NCBI RefSeq assembly: GCF_003315345.1
Contig: NZ_QNRO01000013.1
Span: forward strand, 1-64,000
Direction: 5' to 3'
DNA: 64,000 nucleotides
Source: Marinobacter pelagius
GTDB taxonomy: Bacteria > Pseudomonadota > Gammaproteobacteria > Pseudomonadales > Oleiphilaceae
How positions within the stretch are numbered: the stretch's first letter is position 1; each line of letters begins with the position of its first letter. Of the stretch, positions 1 through 8,065 are shown piece after piece. A program made the translations under genes and the position numbers. A model generated the notes under the pieces. It worked only from the letters and a program-made list of their open reading frames with translations. It searched no databases and was not told the DNA's origin.

Positions 1-3
1 AAC

Positions 4-231
4 TCAACTACGGAGTCGATCTATCAACCATCTGAGGGTGGTATCAGATTGATGGGGTGAAGGTGCCCCATCAACCATTAAATCCGTATACCCCAAAATC
101 AATGGCGAGATGGTTCGCAAAACAGCCCAGATCCGCGCCTGATCCAGGTACCAGAACACCACGCCAATCAGCGCCAGGGTCAACAGCCAACGCAACATCA
201 GGCGCAAACGGTCAGGCATCCTGGCCATCAC
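4..231 (-). pseudogene. Truncated flippase-like membrane protein (lysylphosphatidylglycerol synthase TM / YbhN-type), 5' end only
   Basis: The first ~45 residues contain a basic start, one strong membrane helix (LALIGVVFWYL) and a W-x-V-L...P pattern. This fits the N-terminus of the lysylphosphatidylglycerol synthase TM-region/YbhN family, whose members are normally about 300 residues. Homology-like sequence ends near residue 44 (around base 95-100). The remaining ~28 residues are hydrophilic and unlike the family, and a stop follows at bases 4-6. The start codon overlaps the 3' end of the upstream glycosyltransferase gene by 20 bp, so it was probably the last gene of that operon. The likely cause of truncation is insertion or rearrangement at the left edge, but the rest of the gene lies outside the window. 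Family assignment rests on a short stretch and is tentative. Confidence 0.5.
23..78. repeat. Hairpin and 9-bp direct repeats at the left edge (possible mobile-element end)
   Basis: TTGATGGGG at 49-57 and CCCCATCAA at 66-74 form a perfect 9-bp inverted repeat with an 8-nt loop. ATCAACCAT occurs twice in direct orientation, at 23-31 and 70-78. This DNA lies just beyond the point where the flippase-like gene loses its reading-frame character. It therefore looks like the end of an inserted element, but no transposase or matching terminal repeat is visible in the window. Nature unknown. Confidence 0.35.
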
Positions 232-2161
232 GCCCTTCGCCGGGTAATGCCAGGAGGTCCTGGTGGGTGACTGTCACCTGCAACTCTCCCGCTGCAAGCT
301 GGCCGAGGCGACGTTCGAGCCAGGCACCCAGCCACGCCGATGCCTCCGGCGCCTGTTCGAGTGCCGCCCACACCCAACCACGCAGGAGAGATTCAACCGC
401 GACGGCATCATCCCGATCCAGGTGCCAGGGGCTGTCTTCGACATGGACGCCATAGCCCGCATCCTGAAGCAGCTGACGGAACCGGTTTGTCGCATCCGGC
501 CCCAGCGCGCTGCCACTGCCCTTATCCCGGTGCTGATGGTTATTGACCAGTTCTTTCAGTCTGGCGTCATCGGCATCGGGCGGAGACAGCTCGAAATCAC
601 CCGCATAGCTCAAGACCATGAGGACAGCCGCCTGCCGCCGGACCACAGCCTTTGTGAGCGACCTCAGCCAGCCTTCAGAGACCAGGTCGATGAGTGCCGA
701 GGCAGTCAGGAGATGCATTGGCGCGGGCAATTGCTGTTCCATTTCATCAGAGGTCAGCATGAGGTTATGGCACACAACTGCCTGACCAATTTGCCTGAGC
801 CGGGCCTCCCCCAAAGCCAGCAGCCCGGCGTCCTGCTCGATCAGGTGCCAAACCCTGGGTACCGATAGCCTCGAAGAAAGATACAGTGAATTGGACGCGC
901 GGCCGGAGCCGATATCGGCCATCACCAGAGGTTCGGCTTCAGTGGCCCCCACGGGATTCGGGGTTTGCCGCTGAAGCCAGCGGTTCAGGCACACGGTCAG
1001 CGCTTCGGAGCGGGCACGATGATCCGCCGGCTCCCTCGCTTCAAGCCATTCCTTATCGAACAGGCTGTCCGGGGCCGGACCCAGCAGTCTCTGCAGGGCC
1101 GCCTGGAAGTCGGCCGCGGTATCCCGCCAACGCCGGGCACCTCCGGCAGCCGACTCGGCGTGCCTGCGCTCTTCCTGCAGTGTTTGAGGAGACACCAGCC
1201 AACGTTGCAGCTGATGTCTTAATGCCATGGTATCTCCCGCCGGGTAAAGGGCTACGCCCTCCCTCCCGGTCATTCGGGACAGGGCTCCGCCATCGGAACA
1301 GATCACCGGCAGCCCCGCCGCCAGGGCTTCATCCACCGCCATGCCATAGCCTTCGTAAAGTGATGGAAAGACAAAAGCGTCTGACCGGCTGTAACAGTCC
1401 GCAAGAGCACCCTCTTCCAGCTCACCGGTCAGTTCGAAACGATCCTCAAGACTATGGGAGCCGATCATATCCCGGATACGGGAAGCGTATTCCCCGTCCC
1501 GCTCTGTCGAGCCCACGATAACGCAGCGCCAGGGCAGATCCGCCAGTTCGGCGAGTGCCTGCACCAGGTGATGCTGTGCCTTGCGGGGAGAGAAATGGGC
1601 CACGCACAGGAGCATGGGTTTCTGAGCAGTGGCGGGCCTGTGACGACGCCGGGCCAGTACGTCGATAAAGAGATCGTCGACTCCGGGTTCGACACTGGCA
1701 ATGCGGGCGGCCGGCACCCCGAAATCCGCCAACCTTGTCCGGGTAAAGGGGCTGGTGGTGACCACGGCACGAACGTACCCCAGGGCGTCACGTTCGCTGT
1801 TGAAAAACCATTCCCGGTCCGCCTCTGCCAGACCGGTCTCGTCTGCCAGCGGATGATGCACCAGGGCCACCAGCTTCAGGCGGTCGGCGTGGCCCGCCAC
1901 AACCTCCGGCAAACCGCCCATGGCCAGGCCATCGAGAACGACCACCTGGTTATCGGGGCATTCGGCCAGGGCTCGATCCAGGGCAGTGGTAGCTTCGCGA
2001 TCGGGTTTCGGGAACTGTCCTGCCAGCCCGGTAACGCCGGCAGAAACGCCCTGCTCGTTCAGGGCCCGGACCAGTTGACGGACATACCGGTAGCCACCGG
2101 TGTTCTGGCCAGGGTCTCCCGGAACCAGGAAGCGGACTTCCCCGAGATCAGAGGCCGGCAT
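212..2161 (-). CDS. Two-domain protein: GT4-type glycosyltransferase fused to a SAM-dependent methyltransferase-like domain
   Basis: 649 residues. Residues ~8-360 look like a GT-B fold family 4 glycosyltransferase. They carry a glycine-rich N-terminal loop (N20-TGG), an acceptor-side HHP near 102, and the E-x7-E nucleotide-sugar motif at E270/E278 (EGYGMAVDE). Residues ~405-640 form a second domain with a class I methyltransferase motif I-like loop ([10 protein letters not shown], 415-424). The sugar and the methyl acceptor cannot be told. No signal peptide or membrane helix is seen, so it is probably cytoplasmic or peripheral. Its start overlaps the PTPS-like gene stop by 14 bp, and its end overlaps the flippase-like start by 20 bp, which indicates one translationally coupled operon. 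The methyltransferase assignment is weaker than that of the glycosyltransferase. Confidence 0.8.
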   Translation of the reverse strand: MPASDLGEVRFLVPGDPGQNTGGYRYVRQLVRALNEQGVSAGVTGLAGQFPKPDREATTALDRALAECPDNQVVVLDGLAMGGLPEVVAGHADRLKLVALVHHPLADETGLAEADREWFFNSERDALGYVRAVVTTSPFTRTRLADFGVPAARIASVEPGVDDLFIDVLARRRHRPATAQKPMLLCVAHFSPRKAQHHLVQALAELADLPWRCVIVGSTERDGEYASRIRDMIGSHSLEDRFELTGELEEGALADCYSRSDAFVFPSLYEGYGMAVDEALAAGLPVICSDGGALSRMTGREGVALYPAGDTMALRHQLQRWLVSPQTLQEERRHAESAAGGARRWRDTAADFQAALQRLLGPAPDSLFDKEWLEAREPADHRARSEALTVCLNRWLQRQTPNPVGATEAEPLVMADIGSGRASNSLYLSSRLSVPRVWHLIEQDAGLLALGEARLRQIGQAVVCHNLMLTSDEMEQQLPAPMHLLTASALIDLVSEGWLRSLTKAVVRRQAAVLMVLSYAGDFELSPPDADDARLKELVNNHQHRDKGSGSALGPDATNRFRQLLQDAGYGVHVEDSPWHLDRDDAVAVESLLRGWVWAALEQAPEASAWLGAWLERRLGQLAAGELQVTVTHQDLLALPGEGRDGQDA

Positions 2162-2546
2162 GGTAGCTCGCGTGGGCGACGTGGGACTCGGACAGGGTCA
2201 CCTTCATGCCGGATATTTCCCTGGCGCCCTCCCCGAGCTTCCCGGCATGGATAGCAGAGGCGATGCGGTCAAAGACCACGCCGGCCATGAATTCGGTGGT
2301 GGTGTTACGTCCCCTGAACGCCTCGATCTCATCAAGATTCTGCATGTTGAATTCGGCCAGTACGTCCTTCAGTACCTGCGAAGCCAGACCGATATCCACC
2401 ACCAGATCGTCCTGATCGAGCTGCCGGCGCTCGAAGGTGACGTCGACCACGTAGGTGGCACCGTGCAGCTTCTGCGCCGGGCCGAAGATTTCACCGTGGA
2501 AGCTGTGGGCAATCATCATATGGTCCCGGACAGTGAGGCTGAACAT
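2148..2546 (-). CDS. 6-pyruvoyl-tetrahydropterin synthase / QueD-family protein with altered active site
   Basis: 132 residues, the usual length for the PTPS/QueD (T-fold) family, whose members act on 7,8-dihydroneopterin triphosphate using zinc. By eye, the family core aligns: IAHSF (first zinc His, H14), KLHGATY (the HGH site) and NTTTEF. Several key positions differ. The catalytic Cys four residues before HGH is Ala24. The third zinc His is Ala30 (HGA). The Asp-His pair appears as Asn67-Met68. H17 is an extra nearby His. The protein may bind a pterin without the classic reaction, or do different chemistry. It lies 25 bp downstream of the dehydrogenase gene and overlaps the glycosyltransferase gene, so it belongs to that operon. 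It should not be annotated as a working QueD on this evidence. Confidence 0.8.
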   Translation of the reverse strand: MFSLTVRDHMMIAHSFHGEIFGPAQKLHGATYVVDVTFERRQLDQDDLVVDIGLASQVLKDVLAEFNMQNLDEIEAFRGRNTTTEFMAGVVFDRIASAIHAGKLGEGAREISGMKVTLSESHVAHASYHAGL

Positions 2547-2571
2547 GAGAGCTCCTTGTTGGTTGGGTCAG

Positions 2572-3546
2572 TCAGTAGACGATACGGTGGCAGAGGGTAT
2601 CCCTGCCGTCAGAAAGGATTCGGGTCATGGTTTCCGGCATGGCATCAAACGGAGTTTCTCCGGAAATCAGCCCATCGAGGCTCGAGTCACGCAGCAACGA
2701 CAGGGCCAGCTCCAGTCGCTGGCCATGGCTCCAGCGCGGTTGGCGGTGCGGGGCAATACGCCCCACCTGGCTGGATAGTAACTGCAATCTCCGGGAGTGA
2801 AACGGACCACCCAGGGGAACGGGCACCGGTTGGTCCCCGTACCAGCTCATCTCGATGATCCGCCCCTCGATTCCGGCTGCCGCAAGCGCCGTTTCCAGTC
2901 CAGACGGGTGGCCGCTGGTGTGAAACACAACATCGTGGTCGTCCCGTTCCAGGGCCACGCCGAAGTCCAGCCCCAAAGCCTGCGCCACGGCTTCCCGCCC
3001 TGGATTGGTATCAATCACCGTAACGCGGGTGCCCGGAATCCGGTTCGCCAGCCAGCCCACGAGCAAACCCACCACGCCGAGCCCGATTACAGCAATCCGG
3101 TCACCAATTCCCGGGCTGGCATCCCACAGGCCATTGATTGCCGTCTCCATGTTTGCCGCCAGGACCGCACGCTCCGCCGGCAGTTCATCGGGCAACGGCG
3201 TCACCGCTGAGACAGGCACGGTGTAGCGAGACTGGTGGGGATACAGGCAGAACACCCGCCTGCCCAACAATTCTGCAGGGCCGTCGACAACCTCGCCGAC
3301 ACTGGCATAGCCGTACTTTACCGGAAACGGGAAATCGCCCTCCTGGAATGGGGCCCGCATCCTCTGGAACTCACTCTCGGGAACCCGACCGTTGAAAACC
3401 AGGGATTCGGTGCCCCTACTTACCCCCGAATACAGCGCCTGTACAGTGACCATAGCGGAGGATTTTTCTTCCGTACGATCGACCCGGGCAGGACGCAGCT
3501 CCCCGAGTCCGGGCGCAACACTCCAGAATGCTTTTACATCAGGCAA
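2572..3546 (-). CDS. Zinc-less medium-chain dehydrogenase/reductase (BchC-like MDR family)
   Basis: 324 residues with an N-terminal GroES-like domain (~1-120) and a Rossmann domain with a dinucleotide loop VIGLGVVGLL (~153-162). The usual catalytic-zinc region CGTD is replaced by SGVSRGTE (residues 40-47). The four-cysteine structural zinc lobe is also absent. This pattern is seen in BchC-type and related MDR proteins, which oxidise or reduce hydroxyl groups without the classic zinc site. It is the first gene of the minus-strand operon leading into the PTPS-like and glycosyltransferase genes. It is divergent from the CDP-alcohol phosphotransferase across ~150 bp that should hold both promoters. 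The substrate is unknown; context suggests a sugar- or pterin-derived alcohol. Confidence 0.8.
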   Translation of the reverse strand: MPDVKAFWSVAPGLGELRPARVDRTEEKSSAMVTVQALYSGVSRGTESLVFNGRVPESEFQRMRAPFQEGDFPFPVKYGYASVGEVVDGPAELLGRRVFCLYPHQSRYTVPVSAVTPLPDELPAERAVLAANMETAINGLWDASPGIGDRIAVIGLGVVGLLVGWLANRIPGTRVTVIDTNPGREAVAQALGLDFGVALERDDHDVVFHTSGHPSGLETALAAAGIEGRIIEMSWYGDQPVPVPLGGPFHSRRLQLLSSQVGRIAPHRQPRWSHGQRLELALSLLRDSSLDGLISGETPFDAMPETMTRILSDGRDTLCHRIVY

Positions 3547-3694
3547 TTACTTTCCTCCCTTCCAGTCGGCATTTCCCGGCCATGGGGCTTTGGCGGTCCG
3601 ATCTGTCCCCTCCATCGTAAGCAAGGACAGGCCATTCAAACTATAGTCATAGTTGACCGGACTAACCTGGAAACCTATACGCTGGAGACCGGTT

Positions 3695-4423
3695 ATGGAT
3701 TCCTGTCCACAATCCCGGCAAAACCCGATTCCGCTCTGGCTGGACCTCACTTTGGGTATGGCAGTCACCCTGGTTCTCGCCATGGCCGCCGCCTCACTGG
3801 TCAGCCTGCCGGGATCAGCAGTGGCCATTGCGGTGGTGCTGCAAGGAGCCATATCAGCCCTGGTCGTGCGCTACTGGCCCACGCAGGAGGATTTCGGCTG
3901 GGCCAACCGGGCCACCCTGCTCAGAGCAACACTGGTGGTCGTGCTCCTGGCCCTGATTCCCTGGCTTGATCAGCTTGGGAACTGGCTCTGGGGCTATGCC
4001 GTCATGGCGCTTCTGGCGCTTGTTCTGGATGGTGTGGACGGCAAGCTTGCCCGCGTTACCGGCAACAACACTGCCTTTGGCGCGCGGTTCGATATGGAAC
4101 TGGATGCCCTGTTCATCCTTGGACTGAGTCTTGCCGTTCTTGTCCTCGGCAAGGCCGGTCCCTGGGTACTTGCCCTTGGCCTGATGCGGTACGCCTTTGT
4201 GGCTGCCTCGTGGTTCTGGCCCTGGCTCAACGCCCCCCTGCCGGAGAGTTTTCGCCGGAAGACCGTATGCGTGTGGCAGATCGTCACGTTGATGGTCGCC
4301 CTGCTCCCGCCGGTTCCGGACGGTTTCGCCACCCTGACACTGGCCACGGCACTGGTGCTGCTGGGCTGGTCGTTTCTGGTGGATATCCGCGGGCTTTATC
4401 AAAGGAGATACAGTTATGAGTAA
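3695..4423 (+). CDS. CDP-alcohol phosphatidyltransferase family membrane protein
   Basis: About 242 residues with some six hydrophobic segments. The complete CDP-alcohol phosphotransferase signature D-x2-D-G-x2-A-R-x8-G-x3-D-x3-D is present, starting DGVDGKLAR and ending FDMELD. These enzymes transfer a phospho-alcohol from a CDP-linked donor to a second alcohol in the inner membrane, as in phospholipid or inositol-phosphate synthesis. An in-frame start exists at 3653, but GGAG at 3684-3687 points to the ATG at 3695. It overlaps the YceI gene by 8 bp and is divergent from the dehydrogenase operon. Whether it acts in lipid synthesis or in the neighbouring cluster is not determined by the sequence. 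Confidence 0.85.
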   Translation: MDSCPQSRQNPIPLWLDLTLGMAVTLVLAMAAASLVSLPGSAVAIAVVLQGAISALVVRYWPTQEDFGWANRATLLRATLVVVLLALIPWLDQLGNWLWGYAVMALLALVLDGVDGKLARVTGNNTAFGARFDMELDALFILGLSLAVLVLGKAGPWVLALGLMRYAFVAASWFWPWLNAPLPESFRRKTVCVWQIVTLMVALLPPVPDGFATLTLATALVLLGWSFLVDIRGLYQRRYSYE

Positions 4424-5027
4424 CCATCAATACCTGACGGGCACCGCACTCGGTGCATCGCTTTTTACCACGCTTCTGGGTACATCACTGGCGCAGGCAG
4501 AACCCACAACCTTTACCGTGGATGATGAGCACTTCTCCATGGCCTTCGAGATCATGCACATTGGCTATGCACCAGTAATGGGCATGTTCCGGGAAGTCGA
4601 GGGCCAGTTCGTCTATGACGAGGAGGCCCGCGAGCTGTCATCCGGCAAACTGGTCTTCAAGAGCGACAGTGTCTTTACCAACCACAAGAAGAGGGACAAT
4701 CATCTGCGGGATGACGATTTCCTGAATTCCTCCGAGTACCCCAGTATCACGTTCAACGTCACCGATTTCGAAACAACGGGGGAGAATACCGGCAAAGTGA
4801 CCGGTGATCTGACCATGCTCGGCAAGACCAATCCCGTCACGCTGGATGTAACCCTGAACAAGGCGGCGGTTTATCCCTTCGGTCACGAGAAATACACCCT
4901 CGGCATCAGCGCCAACACCACCCTCAAGCGCAGCGACTGGGGCATGACCTACGGCCTGGACCCGGCCATGGTGGGCGATGAAGTTACCCTGCGATTCGGC
5001 TTTGAGGCCTACACCGATTCCGACTGA
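4416..5027 (+). CDS. YceI family periplasmic lipid-binding-like protein
   Basis: 203 residues with an N-terminal signal peptide ending near TSLAQA, followed by a YceI lipocalin-like beta-barrel. Typical features are visible: an early FTVDDEHFSMAFEIMH strand, SSEYPSITF in the middle, and LGISANTTLKRSDWGM near the end. YceI proteins bind polyprenyl-type lipids in a barrel and are exported to the periplasm. A good ribosome site (AAAGGAG) sits before the ATG, inside the end of the CDP-alcohol phosphotransferase gene, so the two are co-translated. Pairing a lipid-alcohol transferase with an isoprenoid-binding barrel suggests a shared lipid substrate; this is inference. Confidence 0.9.
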   Translation: MSNHQYLTGTALGASLFTTLLGTSLAQAEPTTFTVDDEHFSMAFEIMHIGYAPVMGMFREVEGQFVYDEEARELSSGKLVFKSDSVFTNHKKRDNHLRDDDFLNSSEYPSITFNVTDFETTGENTGKVTGDLTMLGKTNPVTLDVTLNKAAVYPFGHEKYTLGISANTTLKRSDWGMTYGLDPAMVGDEVTLRFGFEAYTDSD

Positions 5028-5179
5028 TGTTGACCCGGCCGCTGATTTTGTGAGGGATTGCAGGGAAATCTCCGGGCTCAGGGACGAGCCAATCGAACCT
5101 CGACCAAACGCCACTTCCCTTTTTAGTTTGCAAACTATACATTGGGCCGTTTTTCCTCGTTGAATAAACCGGGTACCCA

Positions 5180-6142
5180 ATGACCGACGCCCATAAATCA
5201 GACCTGCTCCTGGTGGTTGTCACCCTGCTTGCCGCCGTCAGCTGGATATTCTCGAAAGAAGCCATCCTGCTGATGCCGCCGCTGATGTTCATGGCAGCGC
5301 GCTTCCTGATCGCCGGGATTTTTCTAGCCATCTTCGCGCATAAGGCGATACTGGCTCTGAGCGGAGACCAGATCCGCCGGGCCGCGGGCGTGGGGCTGGT
5401 TTTCGGTATCGCCATGAGTTTCTGGATCATGGGGCTGGTTAACATTGAAAGCATGGGCGAAGGCGCCTTCCTGACCAGCCTCGGCGTGGTCATCGTGCCC
5501 ATTATTGCCCGGCTGGTGTTCCGTGAGCCTCAGCCGGCCAGCACCTGGCTGGCCATCCCGATTGCCGTGTCCGGCCTCGCCCTGTTGTCACTGAAAAACG
5601 GTTTCCGTCCCGAGGCGGGGCAATTGTTTTTCGTGGTGGCCGCCACCATTTTCGCCCTGTACTTCACCCTGAACACCCGGGCTGCCAACCAGCGAACCGT
5701 GATCAACCGCCGGGGTGAAACCGTGGAAAAGCACCGGGTTCCGGCCCTGCCGCTGACCGCAATCGCATTGCTTACCGTGGGAGTGGTGACCCTGGTTGAG
5801 TCGGCATTGATGGAACCGTGGCAGCCCACATTTTCCGAGCCGGCTCCCCTGCTGATCTGGTGGGTGCTGGCCAGCGCCATCATTGGTACCGCCGGTCGCT
5901 TCCTGGTGCAAACCTTTGCCCAGAGTATGTCTGCCCACAGCCATGGCGTGGTGATCCTGGTGCTGGAGCCGGTCTGGGTGGCCCTGTTTGCCGCCGGCTG
6001 GTTCGGCGAGACCATGGAACCCCTGCAACTGGCCGGCTGCGGGCTGATCTTCGCCGCCCTGATCGTGAACCGCTGGGCCGCTCTGAGCCGGGCCCTGAAG
6101 GACTGGATGCGCCAGCGCCGGTCCGGAGAAAAATCCGCATAA
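5180..6142 (+). CDS. EamA/DMT-family inner-membrane transporter
   Basis: 320 residues with about ten hydrophobic helices arranged as two EamA repeats (residues ~8-140 and ~155-300). The first repeat carries a typical RFLIAGIFL segment and the second ends in an LEPVWVALFA...GCGLIFAALIVNR pattern. The family exports amino acids and other small metabolites; the substrate here is unknown. It stands alone, about 150 bp after the YceI gene and just before tRNA-Val. A Lys/Arg-rich tail follows the last helix. Confidence 0.88.
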   Translation: MTDAHKSDLLLVVVTLLAAVSWIFSKEAILLMPPLMFMAARFLIAGIFLAIFAHKAILALSGDQIRRAAGVGLVFGIAMSFWIMGLVNIESMGEGAFLTSLGVVIVPIIARLVFREPQPASTWLAIPIAVSGLALLSLKNGFRPEAGQLFFVVAATIFALYFTLNTRAANQRTVINRRGETVEKHRVPALPLTAIALLTVGVVTLVESALMEPWQPTFSEPAPLLIWWVLASAIIGTAGRFLVQTFAQSMSAHSHGVVILVLEPVWVALFAAGWFGETMEPLQLAGCGLIFAALIVNRWAALSRALKDWMRQRRSGEKSA

Positions 6143-6197
6143 AAGTGGTTGACCACCACCCTCAAAATCCGTATCTTACGTCCCCGTTGCAGGACAC

Positions 6198-6274
<77 letters not shown>

Positions 6275-6294
6275 ATCCTGCCAGAGATTCTGAA

Positions 6295-6326
6295 AGCCGT
6301 GCCGGGAAACCTGCACGGCTTTTTTC
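6295..6326 (+). terminator. Rho-independent terminator after tRNA-Val
   Basis: AGCCGTGC (6295-6302) pairs with GCACGGCT (6313-6320) and is followed directly by a T run. It lies 20 bp after the tRNA and before the next gene. Confidence 0.85.
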
Positions 6327-6372
6327 TTGCCTGATCTTGCCTTGCGTTCGATACCGCCCCATTCTGTAGCTG

Positions 6373-6603
6373 ATGAAAAAACACGAGATAAAAACCCTGC
6401 GGGAAAAAAGCCAGGTCGACTCCGTCAAGATCGTCAGATCGCCGTCGGATGCAACCGAGTGGGTCGTACTCATTAAAATACTCGGCGGCCAAAGTTTTTT
6501 CCTGATTTCGGACGAAGACGAGGTGTGCAGCTATGCATCCCTCGATACAGCTATCGCGGAACTGGATACGCTGGGATTCGCCCGGGCGGAAGTGCTGTTT
6601 TAA
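6373..6603 (+). CDS. Small conserved-looking hypothetical protein, 76 aa
   Basis: 76 residues, acidic to neutral, with no signal peptide or helix. The pattern is a short charged N-terminus, two beta-strand-like segments (WVVLIKI, SFFLIS), then an acidic turn and a final amphipathic helix (LDTAIAELDTLGF). It lies between the tRNA-Val terminator and the pseudouridine synthase gene, on the same strand and 25 bp before the latter's start. No function recognised. Coding is supported by a sensible fold-like pattern and by exact fit in the gap, but not by any known motif. Confidence 0.6.
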   Translation: MKKHEIKTLREKSQVDSVKIVRSPSDATEWVVLIKILGGQSFFLISDEDEVCSYASLDTAIAELDTLGFARAEVLF

Positions 6604-6628
6604 TCACCAAAGAGCCCTGGCTTACACC

Positions 6629-7438
6629 ATGCGAACCACCGTCGACCTTACCCTTGATCAGAACCAGACTGCCGTAGATGCCCTAGCAGAAGACTCCGGT
6701 TTGCCCAAACAGCGCATCAAGGACGCAATGGCGAAAGGTGCCTGCTGGTGGACAGTCAAGGGCAAACAGGTTCGGCTGCGCAAAGCCAAGCGGGACGTGA
6801 AAGCAGGCACCCGCCTGCAACTGTTCTACGATGACGCCGTGCTGGAGCGAAAGCCGGAGCCGGCGGAGCTTCTCGAAGACCTGGGCCGTTATTCGGTGTG
6901 GTTCAAACCCCACGGCATGCTGGCCCAGGGCTCCCAGTGGGGAGACCATTGCAGCCTGTTGCGATGGGCCGAAGTTTCACTGAAAAAGCCCTGCTTCCTG
7001 ATCCACCGTCTGGATGCCGACGCCGCCGGATTGATGCTGATCGCCCATGACGCCAAAGCCGCCGGGGCATTATCACAGTTATTCTCGGGAAGATCGGTCA
7101 CCAAGGTATACCAGGCACGGGTTACGGGATTACTGGACGCCGATGACCGGATCATTGACTCACCCGTGGAAGGAAAAGCGGCCATCAGCCACATCACCAC
7201 TCTCGGACTGGATGAGCAACAGCAGACGACGCTGCTGCAGATCGGGATCGAAACTGGCCGCAAACACCAGATCCGCCGCCATCTCGCCGGCATCGGCCAC
7301 CCTATCGTGGGTGACCGGCTTTATGGTAAAGCCGCCCCGATCCCCTTGCAGCTGCTCGCGTGGCTTCTGGAATTCGACTGCCCCATATTCCGGCGCCGGA
7401 TGTCATTCCGGCTTCCGGAAGCGCATCACCTACAGTGA
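6629..7438 (+). CDS. RluA-family RNA pseudouridine synthase
   Basis: 269 residues. An S4-like N-terminal segment (~1-70) comes before the catalytic domain. The catalytic motif HRLDADAAGLML holds the nucleophilic Asp, and KVYQARV and GRKHQIRRHL...HPIVGDRLYG are the other family hallmarks. The enzyme isomerises uridine to pseudouridine in rRNA or tRNA; the exact target is not clear. The ATG at 6629 is preferred over an upstream in-frame start because that one lies inside the 76-aa gene. Its end overlaps the convergent MarR-like gene by 9 bp. Confidence 0.88.
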   Translation: MRTTVDLTLDQNQTAVDALAEDSGLPKQRIKDAMAKGACWWTVKGKQVRLRKAKRDVKAGTRLQLFYDDAVLERKPEPAELLEDLGRYSVWFKPHGMLAQGSQWGDHCSLLRWAEVSLKKPCFLIHRLDADAAGLMLIAHDAKAAGALSQLFSGRSVTKVYQARVTGLLDADDRIIDSPVEGKAAISHITTLGLDEQQQTTLLQIGIETGRKHQIRRHLAGIGHPIVGDRLYGKAAPIPLQLLAWLLEFDCPIFRRRMSFRLPEAHHLQ

Positions 7439-7993
7439 TGCGGCCGACCGTGCGGCCTGATCGTAAAGCCCCGAGATGCCCCGGAGAAAGCTGGCAATGG
7501 AGCCGAGGTCGGTATTGGAAAAGCCAAGTGTCCTTAGCGAGTCCACCAGGCAATTTTCCCGGATCTCGGCATAAGCCTGACAGATCTCCTCGCCTTTTTC
7601 GGTAATCGAGTAGAAGGTTTCCTTGCCACGGCGTTCCGAGACCACCACTTCGTATTTCAGCAGCTTCTTGAGCGCGTAGGTGACGGTGTGGGTATCCTCG
7701 ACATTGAGAACCAGGCAGATATCCGCGGATTTTTTTGAGCGGCCCCTATGGTTCACACTGTGCAAAACGAGGATATCCAGCGGGCTCAGGTCCGGCAGGC
7801 CCGCTGCATTCATGCACCGAACCATCCAGCGGTTGAACGCGTTCCCTGCAACGATCAGCCCGAACTCGAGCTCCGAAAGCTCCGCTGCGCGTCCGGACAG
7901 GTGTGACGAGGAGACGATTGGGCCGACAGTTTTCCCGACTGACTGCTCTTCGTTGCCATGCACAGTTGTTTCCTTGTCCGCATTTTTATTCAT
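7430..7993 (-). CDS. MarR-like winged-helix transcriptional regulator
   Basis: 187 residues. A ~45-residue polar leader comes before a winged helix-turn-helix domain with LSPLDILVLHSV, a recognition-type segment (DTHTVTYALKKLLKYEVV) and a wing (SERRGKETFYSITEKGEEI). This is the MarR-type layout. It lies 72 bp downstream of dctM on the same strand, so it may be co-transcribed with the TRAP transporter and control it. The ligand is unknown. Confidence 0.82.
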   Translation of the reverse strand: MNKNADKETTVHGNEEQSVGKTVGPIVSSSHLSGRAAELSELEFGLIVAGNAFNRWMVRCMNAAGLPDLSPLDILVLHSVNHRGRSKKSADICLVLNVEDTHTVTYALKKLLKYEVVVSERRGKETFYSITEKGEEICQAYAEIRENCLVDSLRTLGFSNTDLGSIASFLRGISGLYDQAARSAASL

Positions 7994-8065
7994 AGGCCCA
8001 CCTTGACCATCCTGTTCGATACGACAACCAGTATGCCCGCCTCCACCGGACGGGCCGCGAGTCTA

